The notes beneath the pieces are model-generated. The model ran no database searches, was not told where the DNA came from, and saw only the letters and a list, made by a program, of their open reading frames with translations. The position numbers and the translations under genes are program-made. This document shows positions 16,002 through 25,271 of a stretch of DNA of 64,000 nt, one piece after another (positions within the stretch are counted from its first letter, which is position 1; each line of letters begins with the position of its first letter). This DNA is from Simiduia curdlanivorans. Lineage in GTDB: Bacteria; Pseudomonadota; Gammaproteobacteria; Pseudomonadales; Cellvibrionaceae. The DNA lies in assembly GCF_030409605.1 (NCBI RefSeq), contig NZ_JAUFQG010000006.1, positions 1,240,001 to 1,304,000 of the forward strand, given 5' to 3'.

Positions 16002-18410
16002 TTACTGTTTTAGCTTTCGGTCCAATCCCATGGCATTAATAACCACAATCAATGAACTCAAACTCATACCGGCGGCGGCTACATAGGGCGGCACCCAGCC
16101 CATAGCGGCAAAGGGCAAGGCGATCAGATTATACGCTATCGCCCAGGTTAAGTTTTGCTTGATGGTGCGTTTGCATTCAAGCGCTAACGCTAAGCTATCT
16201 ATCAACACGCCCAACCGACCGTGAGTTAATAAGGTATCGGCGTTTACTTGCGCCAGATCGGTGGCGCCGGCCATGGCGACCGACACATCGGCGCCGGCTA
16301 ACACCGGCACATCGTTAATGCCATCGCCTACCATTAAAACTGTGTGCCCCTGCTGTTGTAATTGCTGTACCCGCGCCAGCTTATCTTTGGGCAAGAGATC
16401 GCCTTGCGCCTCGTCGATAGCCAAGGTTTGCGCCAATTGGCTAACAACGGCCTGACGATCGCCACTGAGTAGCAACACACCTAGCCCGCGCTTTTTTAAA
16501 CGCTCAATAGTGTCTATGGCATCCTCGCGCAATGCGTCGCGCAACTCAAACCACGCTAAAGGCTCAGCCTCGGAACCCAATAAATACCACTGCTGCTTTT
16601 CCTCGGGCACTGCGGGTAGATCATCACCGTACCAGGCGCGAAAAAAATCGGCGCGACCAAAGCGAATCACTTGCCCCTCAAGCCGGCCCTCAACCCCCTG
16701 CGATGGGTATTGCACCAAATCAGTAACACCCTTGTGAGCGGGGATTGATTCAAAGGCCTTGGCAATGGGGTGCCGCGACCCTGCTTCCAGTGCTGCAACG
16801 ATGGCCTGCATGTCGGCACCATTCAGGGCTTCAGACAAAGGTTGAAGCTGAAGCAACGCCAGCTTGCCTTGGGTTAAAGTTCCGGTTTTATCGAACACCA
16901 CAGTATCAACTCGGGCCAGCGCTTCCACCACATGACCACGAGTGACTAACAAACCCTTCTCTCGCAACCACAGCGTAGCGCGCGTTAACGCCACCGGCGT
17001 GGCCAACGACAGAGCACAAGGGCAGGTCACCACGAGTACCGACAGCGTTACCCAAAACGCTTGTTCGGGTTGATACCAAAGCCAAAAGCCGGCCACCAAG
17101 GCCGCGACAACCAAGAGCCGCGCGACAAAAAAACGCGCCAGTCTATCGGCCAAGTTCACTTGTTGTGGTTTATCGGACTCGGCACGTGCGACCAACTGTT
17201 CGATTGCAGAGAGTTGTGTTTGCCGCCCCACCGCCTCGGCGCGAATGCTCAACTGACTGTCTAAATTAATACTGCCAGCAATCACTTGCGAGCCGATGGT
17301 TTTTTTAACGGCGTCAGACTCACCGGTAATGAGCGCCTCATCCACATGGCTTGTACCGTCGACCACAACGCCGTCGCAGGGCAATGTCTCGCCGGCTAAC
17401 ACCCGCACCCTATCGCCAACAATTAATTGCTTAATGGAAATAACATCGTCGCTGTGTTCGTCACCCGCTCGCTGCCTACGGGCCGTGAGCGGTAGGCGCA
17501 AACCAACACTGCGTAAACTGCTGGCATTTTTATGGCGCAGCCGCAGCTCTAAATAACGCCCCAATAACAGAAAAAAAGTAAACATCGATACCGATTCAAA
17601 ATACACTTCACCGGTTGCCGTGACCGTTGCGAAAGCGCTGGCCAAGTAGGCGCCACCAATGGCGAGCGCGACCGGTACATCCATCACTAATTGGTGCTGT
17701 TTTAAACTGTTGAAAGCGGCGCGGAAAAAAGGCTGGGCACTGAAAAGCACCACCGGCGTTGCAACAATCAAACTGACCCAGCGAAAAAAACTTTGCCAAA
17801 TGCCCTCGAAGTCTTGCAGTGCGCCGGCGTAAAGAGCAATTGCCACCATCATCACCTGCATCATGCCAAAGCCAGCCACAGCCAGCCGCATTAATAAGGC
17901 ATTTCGGGTTTTCTGCCAGAGGTCGCGCTGGTTTTCATCGTTCGCGGGCATAGGCCGATAACCGATGCGATCGAGTTCAAACATCAAGCTCGAGAGCTGA
18001 ACCTTAGCGCTGTTAAACACTAAAGTTAGGCGATGGTTAGTGGCGTTAACGGAGACTTTTAATACACCGTCGATGGCGTACAGGTGTTTTTCAATCAACC
18101 AAACACAGGCGGCGCAGGTCAAACCATCTAACAACAAAAAGGCACTGCGCTGCGCCGTTTCACCGGTGACAAAGTCAGCCTGTAAGTCAGCTAAATCATA
18201 GGCACTGTAATCGGCAAGATGAGCTTCCGGGCGGGCGTTAGATTCAGTGCGATAGCGATAAAAACTCGACAAGCCACCGTCGACAATGGCGCTTGCTATC
18301 GCCTGACAGCCGGGGCAACACATGGGCCTAGACTCGCCCTCGATAAGGACAAAAAACTCGGCCGGCTCAGGTGTAGGTAAGTTGCAGTGATAGCAAGGGA
18401 TATCGGCCAC
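16002..18410 (-). CDS. ccoI: copper-transporting P-type ATPase CcoI
   Basis: P1B-type ATPase moving copper across the inner membrane for cbb3 oxidase assembly. The N-terminal CYHC and CCPGCQ cysteine pairs are typical of CcoI/FixI. A heavy-metal-associated domain with LTCAACVWLIEK follows. Next come TGES, the membrane CPC in VTCPCALSLATP, the phosphorylation site DKTGTLTQG, the HP motif in GSRHPIAKAF and GDGINDVPVLAGADVSVAM. All catalytic motifs are intact. 802 residues matches the family. It lies 14 bases after ccoH. Confidence 0.95.
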   Translation of the reverse strand: MADIPCYHCNLPTPEPAEFFVLIEGESRPMCCPGCQAIASAIVDGGLSSFYRYRTESNARPEAHLADYSAYDLADLQADFVTGETAQRSAFLLLDGLTCAACVWLIEKHLYAIDGVLKVSVNATNHRLTLVFNSAKVQLSSLMFELDRIGYRPMPANDENQRDLWQKTRNALLMRLAVAGFGMMQVMMVAIALYAGALQDFEGIWQSFFRWVSLIVATPVVLFSAQPFFRAAFNSLKQHQLVMDVPVALAIGGAYLASAFATVTATGEVYFESVSMFTFFLLLGRYLELRLRHKNASSLRSVGLRLPLTARRQRAGDEHSDDVISIKQLIVGDRVRVLAGETLPCDGVVVDGTSHVDEALITGESDAVKKTIGSQVIAGSINLDSQLSIRAEAVGRQTQLSAIEQLVARAESDKPQQVNLADRLARFFVARLLVVAALVAGFWLWYQPEQAFWVTLSVLVVTCPCALSLATPVALTRATLWLREKGLLVTRGHVVEALARVDTVVFDKTGTLTQGKLALLQLQPLSEALNGADMQAIVAALEAGSRHPIAKAFESIPAHKGVTDLVQYPSQGVEGRLEGQVIRFGRADFFRAWYGDDLPAVPEEKQQWYLLGSEAEPLAWFELRDALREDAIDTIERLKKRGLGVLLLSGDRQAVVSQLAQTLAIDEAQGDLLPKDKLARVQQLQQQGHTVLMVGDGINDVPVLAGADVSVAMAGATDLAQVNADTLLTHGRLGVLIDSLALALECKRTIKQNLTWAIAYNLIALPFAAMGWVPPYVAAAGMSLSSLIVVINAMGLDRKLKQ

Positions 18411-18424
18411 GGAGGATGTCTCGC

Positions 18425-18973
18425 CTATTGATCGGCGGCTTGCTTCTCAGTGGCCTGCAGGGTGACGGCGTGAGACGCTTGAAAATCAATTTTATCCTTC
18501 AAGCGCCACGGGGCTGTGCCTCGCTCACTCGCTGACGCACCGGGAAAGAGTAAAAGATAACGGGAAAAGTTGACGCCCAAGTTTAAATCACCGCGATAAT
18601 TACCCTGGCCTGTGGCAGCCAAAATAACCGTTTGATCGAGGTCGGCCTCCGTTGGGTGCTGTAATACCAACACCAAGGACTCAGGTAGCTCGTCACCGCT
18701 CAACTGCAAAAAAACTTCGCCGGTTTCTAAATCAAAATCCAACTCTGCGCGCATGGCCAGCGCCGTGGCACGATGATCTTGTTCGAGGCGCTCGTTATAC
18801 ATACGCCCTTCGCGGTAGTAATTATCGATAACTACGTCATCGGACAGTTTCACAGCAACAGAAATATAGGCAGCCATCACCAACACAATTACAATTAATG
18901 GCGTCAGTAAAAACCAAGCCCAACCTTGGCGATACCAGGGGCCTTGATCGAGTGTTGAATCTTGAATAGCCAT
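18425..18973 (-). CDS. ccoH: FixH/CcoH family cbb3 oxidase assembly protein
   Basis: 182-residue protein with one N-terminal membrane span (WAFLLTPLIVIVLVMAAYISVA, written here as a hydrophobic stretch near residues 16-37) and a periplasmic domain with the family's DNYYREGRMYNERLEQD. CcoH stabilises the cbb3 complex during assembly. It sits between ccoG and ccoI in the standard order, 26 bases after ccoG. Confidence 0.9.
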   Translation of the reverse strand: MAIQDSTLDQGPWYRQGWAWFLLTPLIVIVLVMAAYISVAVKLSDDVVIDNYYREGRMYNERLEQDHRATALAMRAELDFDLETGEVFLQLSGDELPESLVLVLQHPTEADLDQTVILAATGQGNYRGDLNLGVNFSRYLLLFPGASASERGTAPWRLKDKIDFQASHAVTLQATEKQAADQ

Positions 18974-18999
18974 TTTCTACCGTTTCCACGCTCGTTACA

Positions 19000-20421
19000 T
19001 TAATGGGTTGGGCCAATAAAACTCGCCGTTGCCGTGGTATTCAGTTCGGGATTGTCTTCACTTTCCACATAGAACTCGATCGTCGCTTTGGTGGTTGTTA
19101 ACTCGCTGCGCGGCACCGAAACGCGAACCGGAAAGCTCAACAGTTCACCTTGCTCAATCACCGTGGGACGATAACCACCCAGCGTAAAGTGGTGTTCACC
19201 ACGCACTTCGACTCGATAAACTTGATCGGCTGGATCGAGATTGAGAATTTTCAAGGTGTAGACGTTTTGAATATCATCGCCCACCACGCGATACATATTC
19301 GCTCCCCGGTCACGCAATACATCCACCTTAATGGGCACGCGATTACTTACTGTGTAGGCAAACACTGCAATCATTAAAAGAACCGCCACCGCATAGCCAA
19401 TCAAGCGTGGCCGGAATACATGGGTGGTACCATTTTTGATGGCTTCTTCCGTGGTAAAACGGATCAAACCGCGGTCGTAGCCCATTTTATCCATCACGCT
19501 ATTACAGGCGTCAACACAGAGCCCGCAGTCGATACATTCCAACTGCACGCCATCGCGAATATCGATATCAACCGGGCACACTTGTACGCACCAAGAACAG
19601 TCGATGCAATCGCCGAGGCCTTTGGCTTTTGCGTCTTCGTCGGGCTTGCGCGGGCCGCGCGCTTCGCCGCGCTTGTAATCGTAAAATACCGTTAAGGTAT
19701 CTTGATCGTACATCACCGACTGAAAGCGCGCGTAGGGGCACATGTATTTACACACTTGCTCGCGCATGTAGCCGGCGTTCAAATAAGTTGCGCCGGCAAA
19801 AAACAGCACCCAAAACGCCGAAATTGGCTCGGCTGCAAAGGTAGCCAAGCCGGTTATTAATTCCCGTACCGGGGTAAAATATCCGATAAAGGTGATACCG
19901 GTTATCAGCGAAATCGTTACCCACATGGCGTGTTTGCCAAACTTGCGGGCAAACTTGCTCGGGCTCATGGGCTGCTGATCTAGTTTGATGCGCTTGTTGC
20001 GATCGCCTTCGAAAAAATGCTCGGCCCAAATAAACATCATGGTCCAAACCGTTTGCGGGCAGGTGAAACCACACCAAACTCGGCCCACCAAAACCGTGAC
20101 CGTAAATAAGCTGAAAGCGGCAATAATCAACAGCCAAGACAGCAACATGGCGTCTTGCGGACCGAAGGTTAACCACAAAATATGAAACTGGCGGGTCGAC
20201 AAATCAAACAACATGGCTGGACGATCATCGATAACAAACCACGGCATCAACAAAAAGCCGGCCAGCAGCGGCAGGCCCGTGTAGCGGCGGAGCTTTTGAA
20301 AAAAACCGGTAATCTTGCGGGTATAAATACGACCGGAAGATTCGTAGACATCGACGTAGCGAATTTTTTCTTGTTGTTGTTCTGAATCCTTACGTTGATC
20401 TTTCAACTCTTGATCAGACAT
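19000..20421 (-). CDS. ccoG: cytochrome c oxidase accessory protein CcoG
   Basis: Membrane iron-sulfur protein involved in copper reduction for cbb3 oxidase. It has five or so membrane segments with GRVWCGFTCPQTVW in the N-terminal half. Two 4Fe-4S ferredoxin motifs follow (CIDCSWCVQVCP and CIDCGLCVDACN), then a C-terminal immunoglobulin-like periplasmic domain. The ATG at 20421 is taken as start; a TTG three codons upstream is the alternative. 473 residues is typical. A hairpin terminator lies between it and ccoP, so ccoGHIS may also have its own promoter. Confidence 0.94.
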   Translation of the reverse strand: MSDQELKDQRKDSEQQQEKIRYVDVYESSGRIYTRKITGFFQKLRRYTGLPLLAGFLLMPWFVIDDRPAMLFDLSTRQFHILWLTFGPQDAMLLSWLLIIAAFSLFTVTVLVGRVWCGFTCPQTVWTMMFIWAEHFFEGDRNKRIKLDQQPMSPSKFARKFGKHAMWVTISLITGITFIGYFTPVRELITGLATFAAEPISAFWVLFFAGATYLNAGYMREQVCKYMCPYARFQSVMYDQDTLTVFYDYKRGEARGPRKPDEDAKAKGLGDCIDCSWCVQVCPVDIDIRDGVQLECIDCGLCVDACNSVMDKMGYDRGLIRFTTEEAIKNGTTHVFRPRLIGYAVAVLLMIAVFAYTVSNRVPIKVDVLRDRGANMYRVVGDDIQNVYTLKILNLDPADQVYRVEVRGEHHFTLGGYRPTVIEQGELLSFPVRVSVPRSELTTTKATIEFYVESEDNPELNTTATASFIGPTH

Positions 20422-20480
20422 GGGAAGCAACTCGTAAAAGCAAACAGGATTAAATCACCCACAGGTAATTTTCGCGCAAT

Positions 20481-20507
20481 AAAAAGGGCAGCTTCGCTGC
20501 CCTTTTT
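20481..20507 (-). terminator. rho-independent terminator after ccoP
   Basis: Perfect inverted repeat AAAAAGGGCAGC-TTC-GCTGCCCTTTTT between ccoP and ccoG. Symmetric A and T runs allow it to work in both directions; here it would end or attenuate the ccoNOQP transcript. Confidence 0.85.
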
Positions 20508-20511
20508 ATGT

Positions 20512-21432
20512 CTACTGGGCGTTTTGGTCTAAAGACAAGCTGTAGACATAAGCCGCTAACAAATGAATTTTATCTGCGCGCAATTTCTCTGCCTGGGCAG
20601 GCATTTGGTTGGCGCGACCTTCGCGAATCGAGTGACGAATACCTTTGCGCGAGCCATCATACAACCAAATATCATCGGTCAAATTGGGGGCACCCATGGC
20701 CTGAATACCCTTTCCATCTGCGCCATGGCAAGCCGCACAATTTCCTGCGAACACACTGGCACCCTGTTTGGCCAAATCGGCATCGTGCTCCATGCCGGAC
20801 AAGCTCATCACGTACTCTGCAGAACTTTGTACCGCAGCTTCGCCAATAACAGGCCCCCAAGGTGGCATGTTGCCGTTACGACCGTAGGTAAGGGTTTGTA
20901 GAATGGTTTCTGGGCTGCCGCCGTAGAGCCAATCGTTGTCGATAAGGCTTGGGAAGCCATAGCTACCGCCACCATCGGCACCGTGACAAATCGCACAGTT
21001 ATTGGCAAACAGGCGCATACCCATTTTCATAGCGCGCGGCTCATTGACCAACTCTTCGATAGACATTTTTTGGTACTTACCAAAGCTCTCTACGTAAGCC
21101 GCCTGCGCTTTCTGCTGCTCGCCTTCGAGCTGCTTGTGCGACGTCCAGCCATCTTGATAGCTCGGGTGAATACCTTTCCACGAACCTAAGCCTGGAAAAA
21201 TAATCAAATAGATAGCGCTAAATATCAACGTCGCAACGAACAGCTGAAACCACCATTTCGGTAGTGGGTTATCATATTCTTCAATGCCGTCGTAAACATG
21301 GCCAGTGGTTCTGTTTTCCGGATCTTCGTCATCGTTTACCGCAACTTTACGGTTGGCAAACAGCACCCAAGTTATCAACGCTAAACAGGTTAGCGTCAGA
21401 ACAATGATCCACAGGTTCCAAAAAATACTCAT
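20512..21432 (-). CDS. ccoP: cbb3-type cytochrome c oxidase subunit III (dihaem cytochrome c)
   Basis: Membrane-anchored dihaem cytochrome c that passes electrons to CcoN. Two N-terminal membrane spans are joined by a loop with NPLPKWWFQLF, followed by two cytochrome c domains with haem-binding CAICHG and CAACHG. Distal Met ligands are likely in NMPPWG and QMPAQA. 306 residues is standard. It starts two bases after ccoQ. Confidence 0.97.
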   Translation of the reverse strand: MSIFWNLWIIVLTLTCLALITWVLFANRKVAVNDDEDPENRTTGHVYDGIEEYDNPLPKWWFQLFVATLIFSAIYLIIFPGLGSWKGIHPSYQDGWTSHKQLEGEQQKAQAAYVESFGKYQKMSIEELVNEPRAMKMGMRLFANNCAICHGADGGGSYGFPSLIDNDWLYGGSPETILQTLTYGRNGNMPPWGPVIGEAAVQSSAEYVMSLSGMEHDADLAKQGASVFAGNCAACHGADGKGIQAMGAPNLTDDIWLYDGSRKGIRHSIREGRANQMPAQAEKLRADKIHLLAAYVYSLSLDQNAQ

Positions 21433-21434
21433 AA

Positions 21435-21632
21435 TTAATCCTGCCTCTCTTCATCGGTTTCGGGATGAAGTTGTTGGGTTGGCTTGCGTGGCTCCTCATC
21501 TGCAAAAGGCAAATTGGCCGCCTCTTCAAAACGCTTTCTGCGGCTTGGCGCGAACGCCCACCAGCAGACGCCGATGAACGCCAAAGTCACAAATACCGTT
21601 CCGAGGGAACGCAAATCATTCATATCCATCAT
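21435..21632 (-). CDS. ccoQ: cbb3-type oxidase subunit IV CcoQ
   Basis: 65-residue single-span protein: DLRSLGTVFVTLAFIGVCWWAF, then AFAPSRRKRFEEAANLPFADEE, the family hallmark after the membrane segment. It stabilises the oxidase. Its ATG shares a base with the ccoO stop (TAATG). Confidence 0.94.
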   Translation of the reverse strand: MMDMNDLRSLGTVFVTLAFIGVCWWAFAPSRRKRFEEAANLPFADEEPRKPTQQLHPETDEERQD

Positions 21633-22243
21633 TAACGCTTCTGAGTTACTAAGGTGCCCAACTGCTGCAAGTAAGCCACCAAGGCATCAATTTCAGCCGT
21701 GCCTTTAACAGCCTCTTGCGCGCCTTCAATATCGGCATCGGTATAGGGCACGCCAACTGAGCGCAGTGCAGCCATTTTTCTACCGGTTAATTCGCCGGTT
21801 AGCACATTGTCAAATAGCCAAGGAAAAGCAGGCATATTGGATTTCGGCACGACGTTACGCGGGTTGTATAAATGCGCTTTCTGCCACTCATCCGAATAAC
21901 GTTGACCGACGCGCGCCAAATCTGGCCCGGTGCGCTTCGAACCCCACAGGAACGGATGTTCGTAAACCGATTCACCGGCCACCGAATAGTGACCGTAGCG
22001 CTCCACTTCTGCTCGCAGCGGACGCACCATTTGCGTATGGCAAACGTGACAGCCTTCGCGGATATAAATATCGCGACCTTCAAGCTCCAACGCCGGCAGA
22101 GGCTTCAAACCCGCTACTGGTTCGGTGGTTTCTTTTAGATAAAACTGCGGAACGATTTCTACCAAGGTTCCGAAGCTGATGGCAACGATAGTTAGCACGG
22201 CCATGAGACCAATGTTCTTCTCTACTATGTCATGGTTTTTCAT
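21632..22243 (-). CDS. ccoO: cbb3-type cytochrome c oxidase subunit II (monohaem)
   Basis: 203-residue membrane-anchored monohaem cytochrome c. One N-terminal span is followed by the haem-binding CHVCHTQMVRPLRAEVERYG and KRTGPDLARVG, both characteristic of CcoO/FixO. The Met ligand is probably in NMPAFPWL. It is 10 bases after ccoN. Confidence 0.97.
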   Translation of the reverse strand: MKNHDIVEKNIGLMAVLTIVAISFGTLVEIVPQFYLKETTEPVAGLKPLPALELEGRDIYIREGCHVCHTQMVRPLRAEVERYGHYSVAGESVYEHPFLWGSKRTGPDLARVGQRYSDEWQKAHLYNPRNVVPKSNMPAFPWLFDNVLTGELTGRKMAALRSVGVPYTDADIEGAQEAVKGTAEIDALVAYLQQLGTLVTQKR

Positions 22244-22253
22244 CTGCTAGTCC

Positions 22254-23699
22254 TCAAGCCGCCTGAGCATTGGTTAAAGCGACTTGCTGCTCTTCGCGCT
22301 CATCAGTCACTGTGCGGTAGGTGTTGTAGGCCATGATTAACATGCCTAGCAGGAAGAAAGCACCACCCATAAAACGGACGAAGTAGCCTGGGTAGCTCGC
22401 CTCAACCGATTCAGCAAAGCTATAGGTTAAGGTGCCGTCGGTGTTAAAGGCGCGCCACATCAAGCCCTGCATAATGCCATTTACCCACATAGCGGCGATG
22501 TACAAAACAGTACCGATAGTGGCCAACCAGAAATGGGTGTTAATCAACTTAACGCTGAACATTTCTTTCTTGCCAAACAGCACAGGGATCAAGTGATAAA
22601 TGGCGCCAATGGAGATCATTGCAACCCAACCTAGGGCACCTGAATGTACGTGGCCAATGGTCCAGTCGGTGTTGTGCGACAGGGCATTCACCGTCTTAAT
22701 GGACATCATGGGGCCTTCGAAGGTAGACATACCGTAGAAAGACAAAGACACCACCAAGAAGCGCAGGGTCGGATCGGTGCGCAATTTATGCCAAGCACCG
22801 GACAGCGTCATAATACCGTTAATCATACCGCCCCAGCTGGGCGCCAGCAGGATCAAAGACATCACCATACCTAAGCTCTGCGCCCAATCTGGCAAGGCGG
22901 AGTAGTGTAAATGGTGTGCACCGGCCCAAATGTATAGGGAAATCAGCGCCCAGAAATGTACGATAGACAGCTGATAAGAGTAGACCGGACGACCGGCCTG
23001 CTTAGGTACGAAGTAATACATCATGCCCAAGAAGCCTGCGGTTAAGAAGAAGCCTACCGCGTTGTGGCCGTACCACCACTGCACCATGGCATCCATGGCG
23101 CCAGCGTAAGCCGAGTAAGACTTAAACATAGACACAGGCACTGCAGCCGAATTCACCAAGTGCAGCACGGCAACCACGAGAATAAAACCGCCGTAGAACC
23201 AGTTGGCCACATAGATGTGCTCGACTTTGCGCTTCACAATGGTGCCGAAGAACACAATCGCATAAGACACCCAAACTAGGGTAATCAGAATGTCGATGGG
23301 CCACTCGAGTTCGGCGTATTCTTTGGAGGAGGTCAGCCCCATCGGTAGGGTAATAGCCGCAGCAACAATCACTAACTGCCAACCCCAGAAGGTAAAGGGT
23401 ATTAACCAACCGCCCCACAATACTGCCTGACAGGTTCGCTGTACCACATAATAGGAAGTCGCAAACAGCGCGCAGCCACCGAATGCAAAAATAACGGCAT
23501 TGGTATGCAGTGGACGCAAGCGACCAAAATGCGAATAGGGTTGGAACAGGTCATTCAGTTCTGGCCAGTAGAGCTGCGCTGCAATCAGCACCCCAACGGC
23601 CATCCCAACAATGCCCCAGACAATGGTCATGATCGCGAACTGGCGCACAACCTTGTAGTTATAAGCTGGATGATCTCCAGCAGCAGAATGGCTACCCAT
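22254..23699 (-). CDS. ccoN: cbb3-type cytochrome c oxidase catalytic subunit I
   Basis: Catalytic subunit with haem b and the haem b3-CuB site, reducing oxygen at low concentration and pumping protons. About 12 membrane segments. Conserved His-bearing stretches include RPLHTNAVIFAFGG, WWYGHNAVGFFLTAGFLG, AGAHHLHYSALPDW and DWTIGHVHSGALGW. The ATG at 23699 has GGGA 6 bases upstream; a TTG four codons earlier is less likely. 481 residues. Anaerobic/micro-oxic control by a FNR/ANR-type regulator is supported by the upstream box. Confidence 0.97.
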   Translation of the reverse strand: MGSHSAAGDHPAYNYKVVRQFAIMTIVWGIVGMAVGVLIAAQLYWPELNDLFQPYSHFGRLRPLHTNAVIFAFGGCALFATSYYVVQRTCQAVLWGGWLIPFTFWGWQLVIVAAAITLPMGLTSSKEYAELEWPIDILITLVWVSYAIVFFGTIVKRKVEHIYVANWFYGGFILVVAVLHLVNSAAVPVSMFKSYSAYAGAMDAMVQWWYGHNAVGFFLTAGFLGMMYYFVPKQAGRPVYSYQLSIVHFWALISLYIWAGAHHLHYSALPDWAQSLGMVMSLILLAPSWGGMINGIMTLSGAWHKLRTDPTLRFLVVSLSFYGMSTFEGPMMSIKTVNALSHNTDWTIGHVHSGALGWVAMISIGAIYHLIPVLFGKKEMFSVKLINTHFWLATIGTVLYIAAMWVNGIMQGLMWRAFNTDGTLTYSFAESVEASYPGYFVRFMGGAFFLLGMLIMAYNTYRTVTDEREEQQVALTNAQAA

Positions 23700-23800
23700 A
23701 GTGATTCCCAATATCTTTAAAGCTAATAATTCGTTAGCTAGCGGCGCTCCCCCTATTGAGCTGTTACTAACCCAAAAGAGGTAAAACCTTGCACCGCTGC

Positions 23801-23841
23801 ATTGTAGGGCCTGAAAACTGGCTGGTATTGATCCGAATCAA
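23801..23841 (-). promoter_or_regulatory. FNR/ANR-type promoter of ccoNOQP
   Basis: Perfect FNR/ANR palindrome TTGATCCGAATCAA (23828-23841). Reading leftward, TACAAT (23806-23801) lies at the distance expected for a class II site centred at about -41.5. The predicted start of transcription is near 23794, about 95 bases before ccoN. Confidence 0.85.
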
Positions 23842-23876
23842 GGTTTAAGCAGACCTACGCTAAACACGGCAAAGCA

Positions 23877-23912
23877 TAAAGCCCCAAAGTTTAGGACAAC
23901 TTAGGGGCTTTA
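23877..23912 (-). terminator. terminator after argG
   Basis: Long hairpin with arms TAAAGCCCC/GGGGCTTTA, extended inward by AAGTT/AACTT with one A-A mismatch, starting 8 bases after the argG stop. The trailing bases on the minus strand are only moderately T-rich. Confidence 0.75.
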
Positions 23913-23919
23913 GCCTGCT

Positions 23920-25140
23920 TTAGAACAGGTTGCGACCTTTGCCCGCTGCGATGCGCATACGCAAGGCATTGAGCTTAATGAAGCCCTCGGCATCTTTCTG
24001 GTTGTAGGCGCCGGCATCGTCTTCGAAGGTGGCTATCTTGCCGTCGAACAAGCTGTCTTCGCTGCGCCGACCCGCAACGCTGACGTTACCCTTATAGAGC
24101 TTGACCCGCACTTCACCGTTTACCACATGCTGCGACTCATCGATAGCCACCTGCAGCATCTTGCGCTCCGGACTCCACCAGTAACCGTTGTAAATCATCT
24201 CGGCATACTTGGGCATCAGCGCATCTTTCAGATGTGCAACTTCGCGATCGAGGGTCAAAGACTCAATAGCGCGGTGAGCTTTTAACAAGATAGTGCCGCC
24301 CGGGGTTTCGTAACAGCCGCGGGACTTCATGCCAACATAGCGGTTTTCAACGATATCTAAGCGGCCTACGCCGTTGGCACCGCCGACTTTGTTCAAGGTT
24401 TCCAACACGGTGGCAGGAGACATATCTACGCCATCAATGGCCACCACATCACCGGCTTTATAAGTCAGGGTAATGTAAGTAGGGGTATCCGGTGCCGCTT
24501 CAGGCGCTACCGACCAACGCCACATGCCCTCTTCGGCCTCTTCCCACGGATCTTCCAAAATACCGCCCTCGTAGGAGATGTGTAGTAAATTGGCGTCCAT
24601 CGAGTAAGGTGACTTGGTTTTCTGCTTGGCAAAATCCACCGGAATATTGTGCTGCTTGCAGTAATCCATCAATTTTTCGCGCGAGTTCAAATCCCATTCG
24701 CGCCAAGGTGCAATCACTTTAATGCCCGGCTTCAGTGCGTAGGCACCCAGCTCAAAACGCACCTGATCATTACCTTTACCGGTGGCGCCGTGGGAGATGG
24801 CATCGGCACCGGTTTCGTTGGCAATTTCAACCAAGCGCTTGGCGATTAGTGGGCGCGCAATAGAGGTGCCGAGTAGGTATTCGCCTTCGTAAATGGTGTT
24901 GGCGCGAAACATGGGGAAGACATAATCGCGCACGAATTCTTCGCGCAAATCTTCAATATAGATTTCCTTGATACCCATAGCTTTGGCTTTCGCGCGCGCT
25001 GGCTCAACTTCTTCACCCTGACCAATATCGGCAGTGAAGGTCACCACTTCGACGTTGTAGGTTTCTTGCAACCACCGGGCAATCACTGATGTATCAAGCC
25101 CGCCAGAGTAAGCGAGTACCACCTTTTTTAGCGACGACAT
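23920..25140 (-). CDS. argG: argininosuccinate synthase
   Basis: Joins citrulline and aspartate with ATP in arginine synthesis. The P-loop-like pyrophosphatase motif AYSGGLDTSVIARWL is at residue 12; ATGKGNDQVRFE, SPYSMDANLLH and YVGMKSRGCYETPGGTIL follow, all family-specific. The ATG at 25140 with GGAG 7 bases upstream gives 406 residues; an upstream ATG at 25152 would overlap that RBS. Gene order argG-motY-pyrC-rnt matches Pseudomonas. Confidence 0.97.
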   Translation of the reverse strand: MSSLKKVVLAYSGGLDTSVIARWLQETYNVEVVTFTADIGQGEEVEPARAKAKAMGIKEIYIEDLREEFVRDYVFPMFRANTIYEGEYLLGTSIARPLIAKRLVEIANETGADAISHGATGKGNDQVRFELGAYALKPGIKVIAPWREWDLNSREKLMDYCKQHNIPVDFAKQKTKSPYSMDANLLHISYEGGILEDPWEEAEEGMWRWSVAPEAAPDTPTYITLTYKAGDVVAIDGVDMSPATVLETLNKVGGANGVGRLDIVENRYVGMKSRGCYETPGGTILLKAHRAIESLTLDREVAHLKDALMPKYAEMIYNGYWWSPERKMLQVAIDESQHVVNGEVRVKLYKGNVSVAGRRSEDSLFDGKIATFEDDAGAYNQKDAEGFIKLNALRMRIAAGKGRNLF

Positions 25141-25271
25141 AGACAACTCCATTCACCTGCTGAGCGGACGCTAAACCCATAAAACTATGGTTTAGCCGGA
25201 AAATTAGGGCGCGAATTGTATAACCAATCACGCCTGATTCACAGGGTTAAGGCCGCGCAAAGGAAGGTTTT

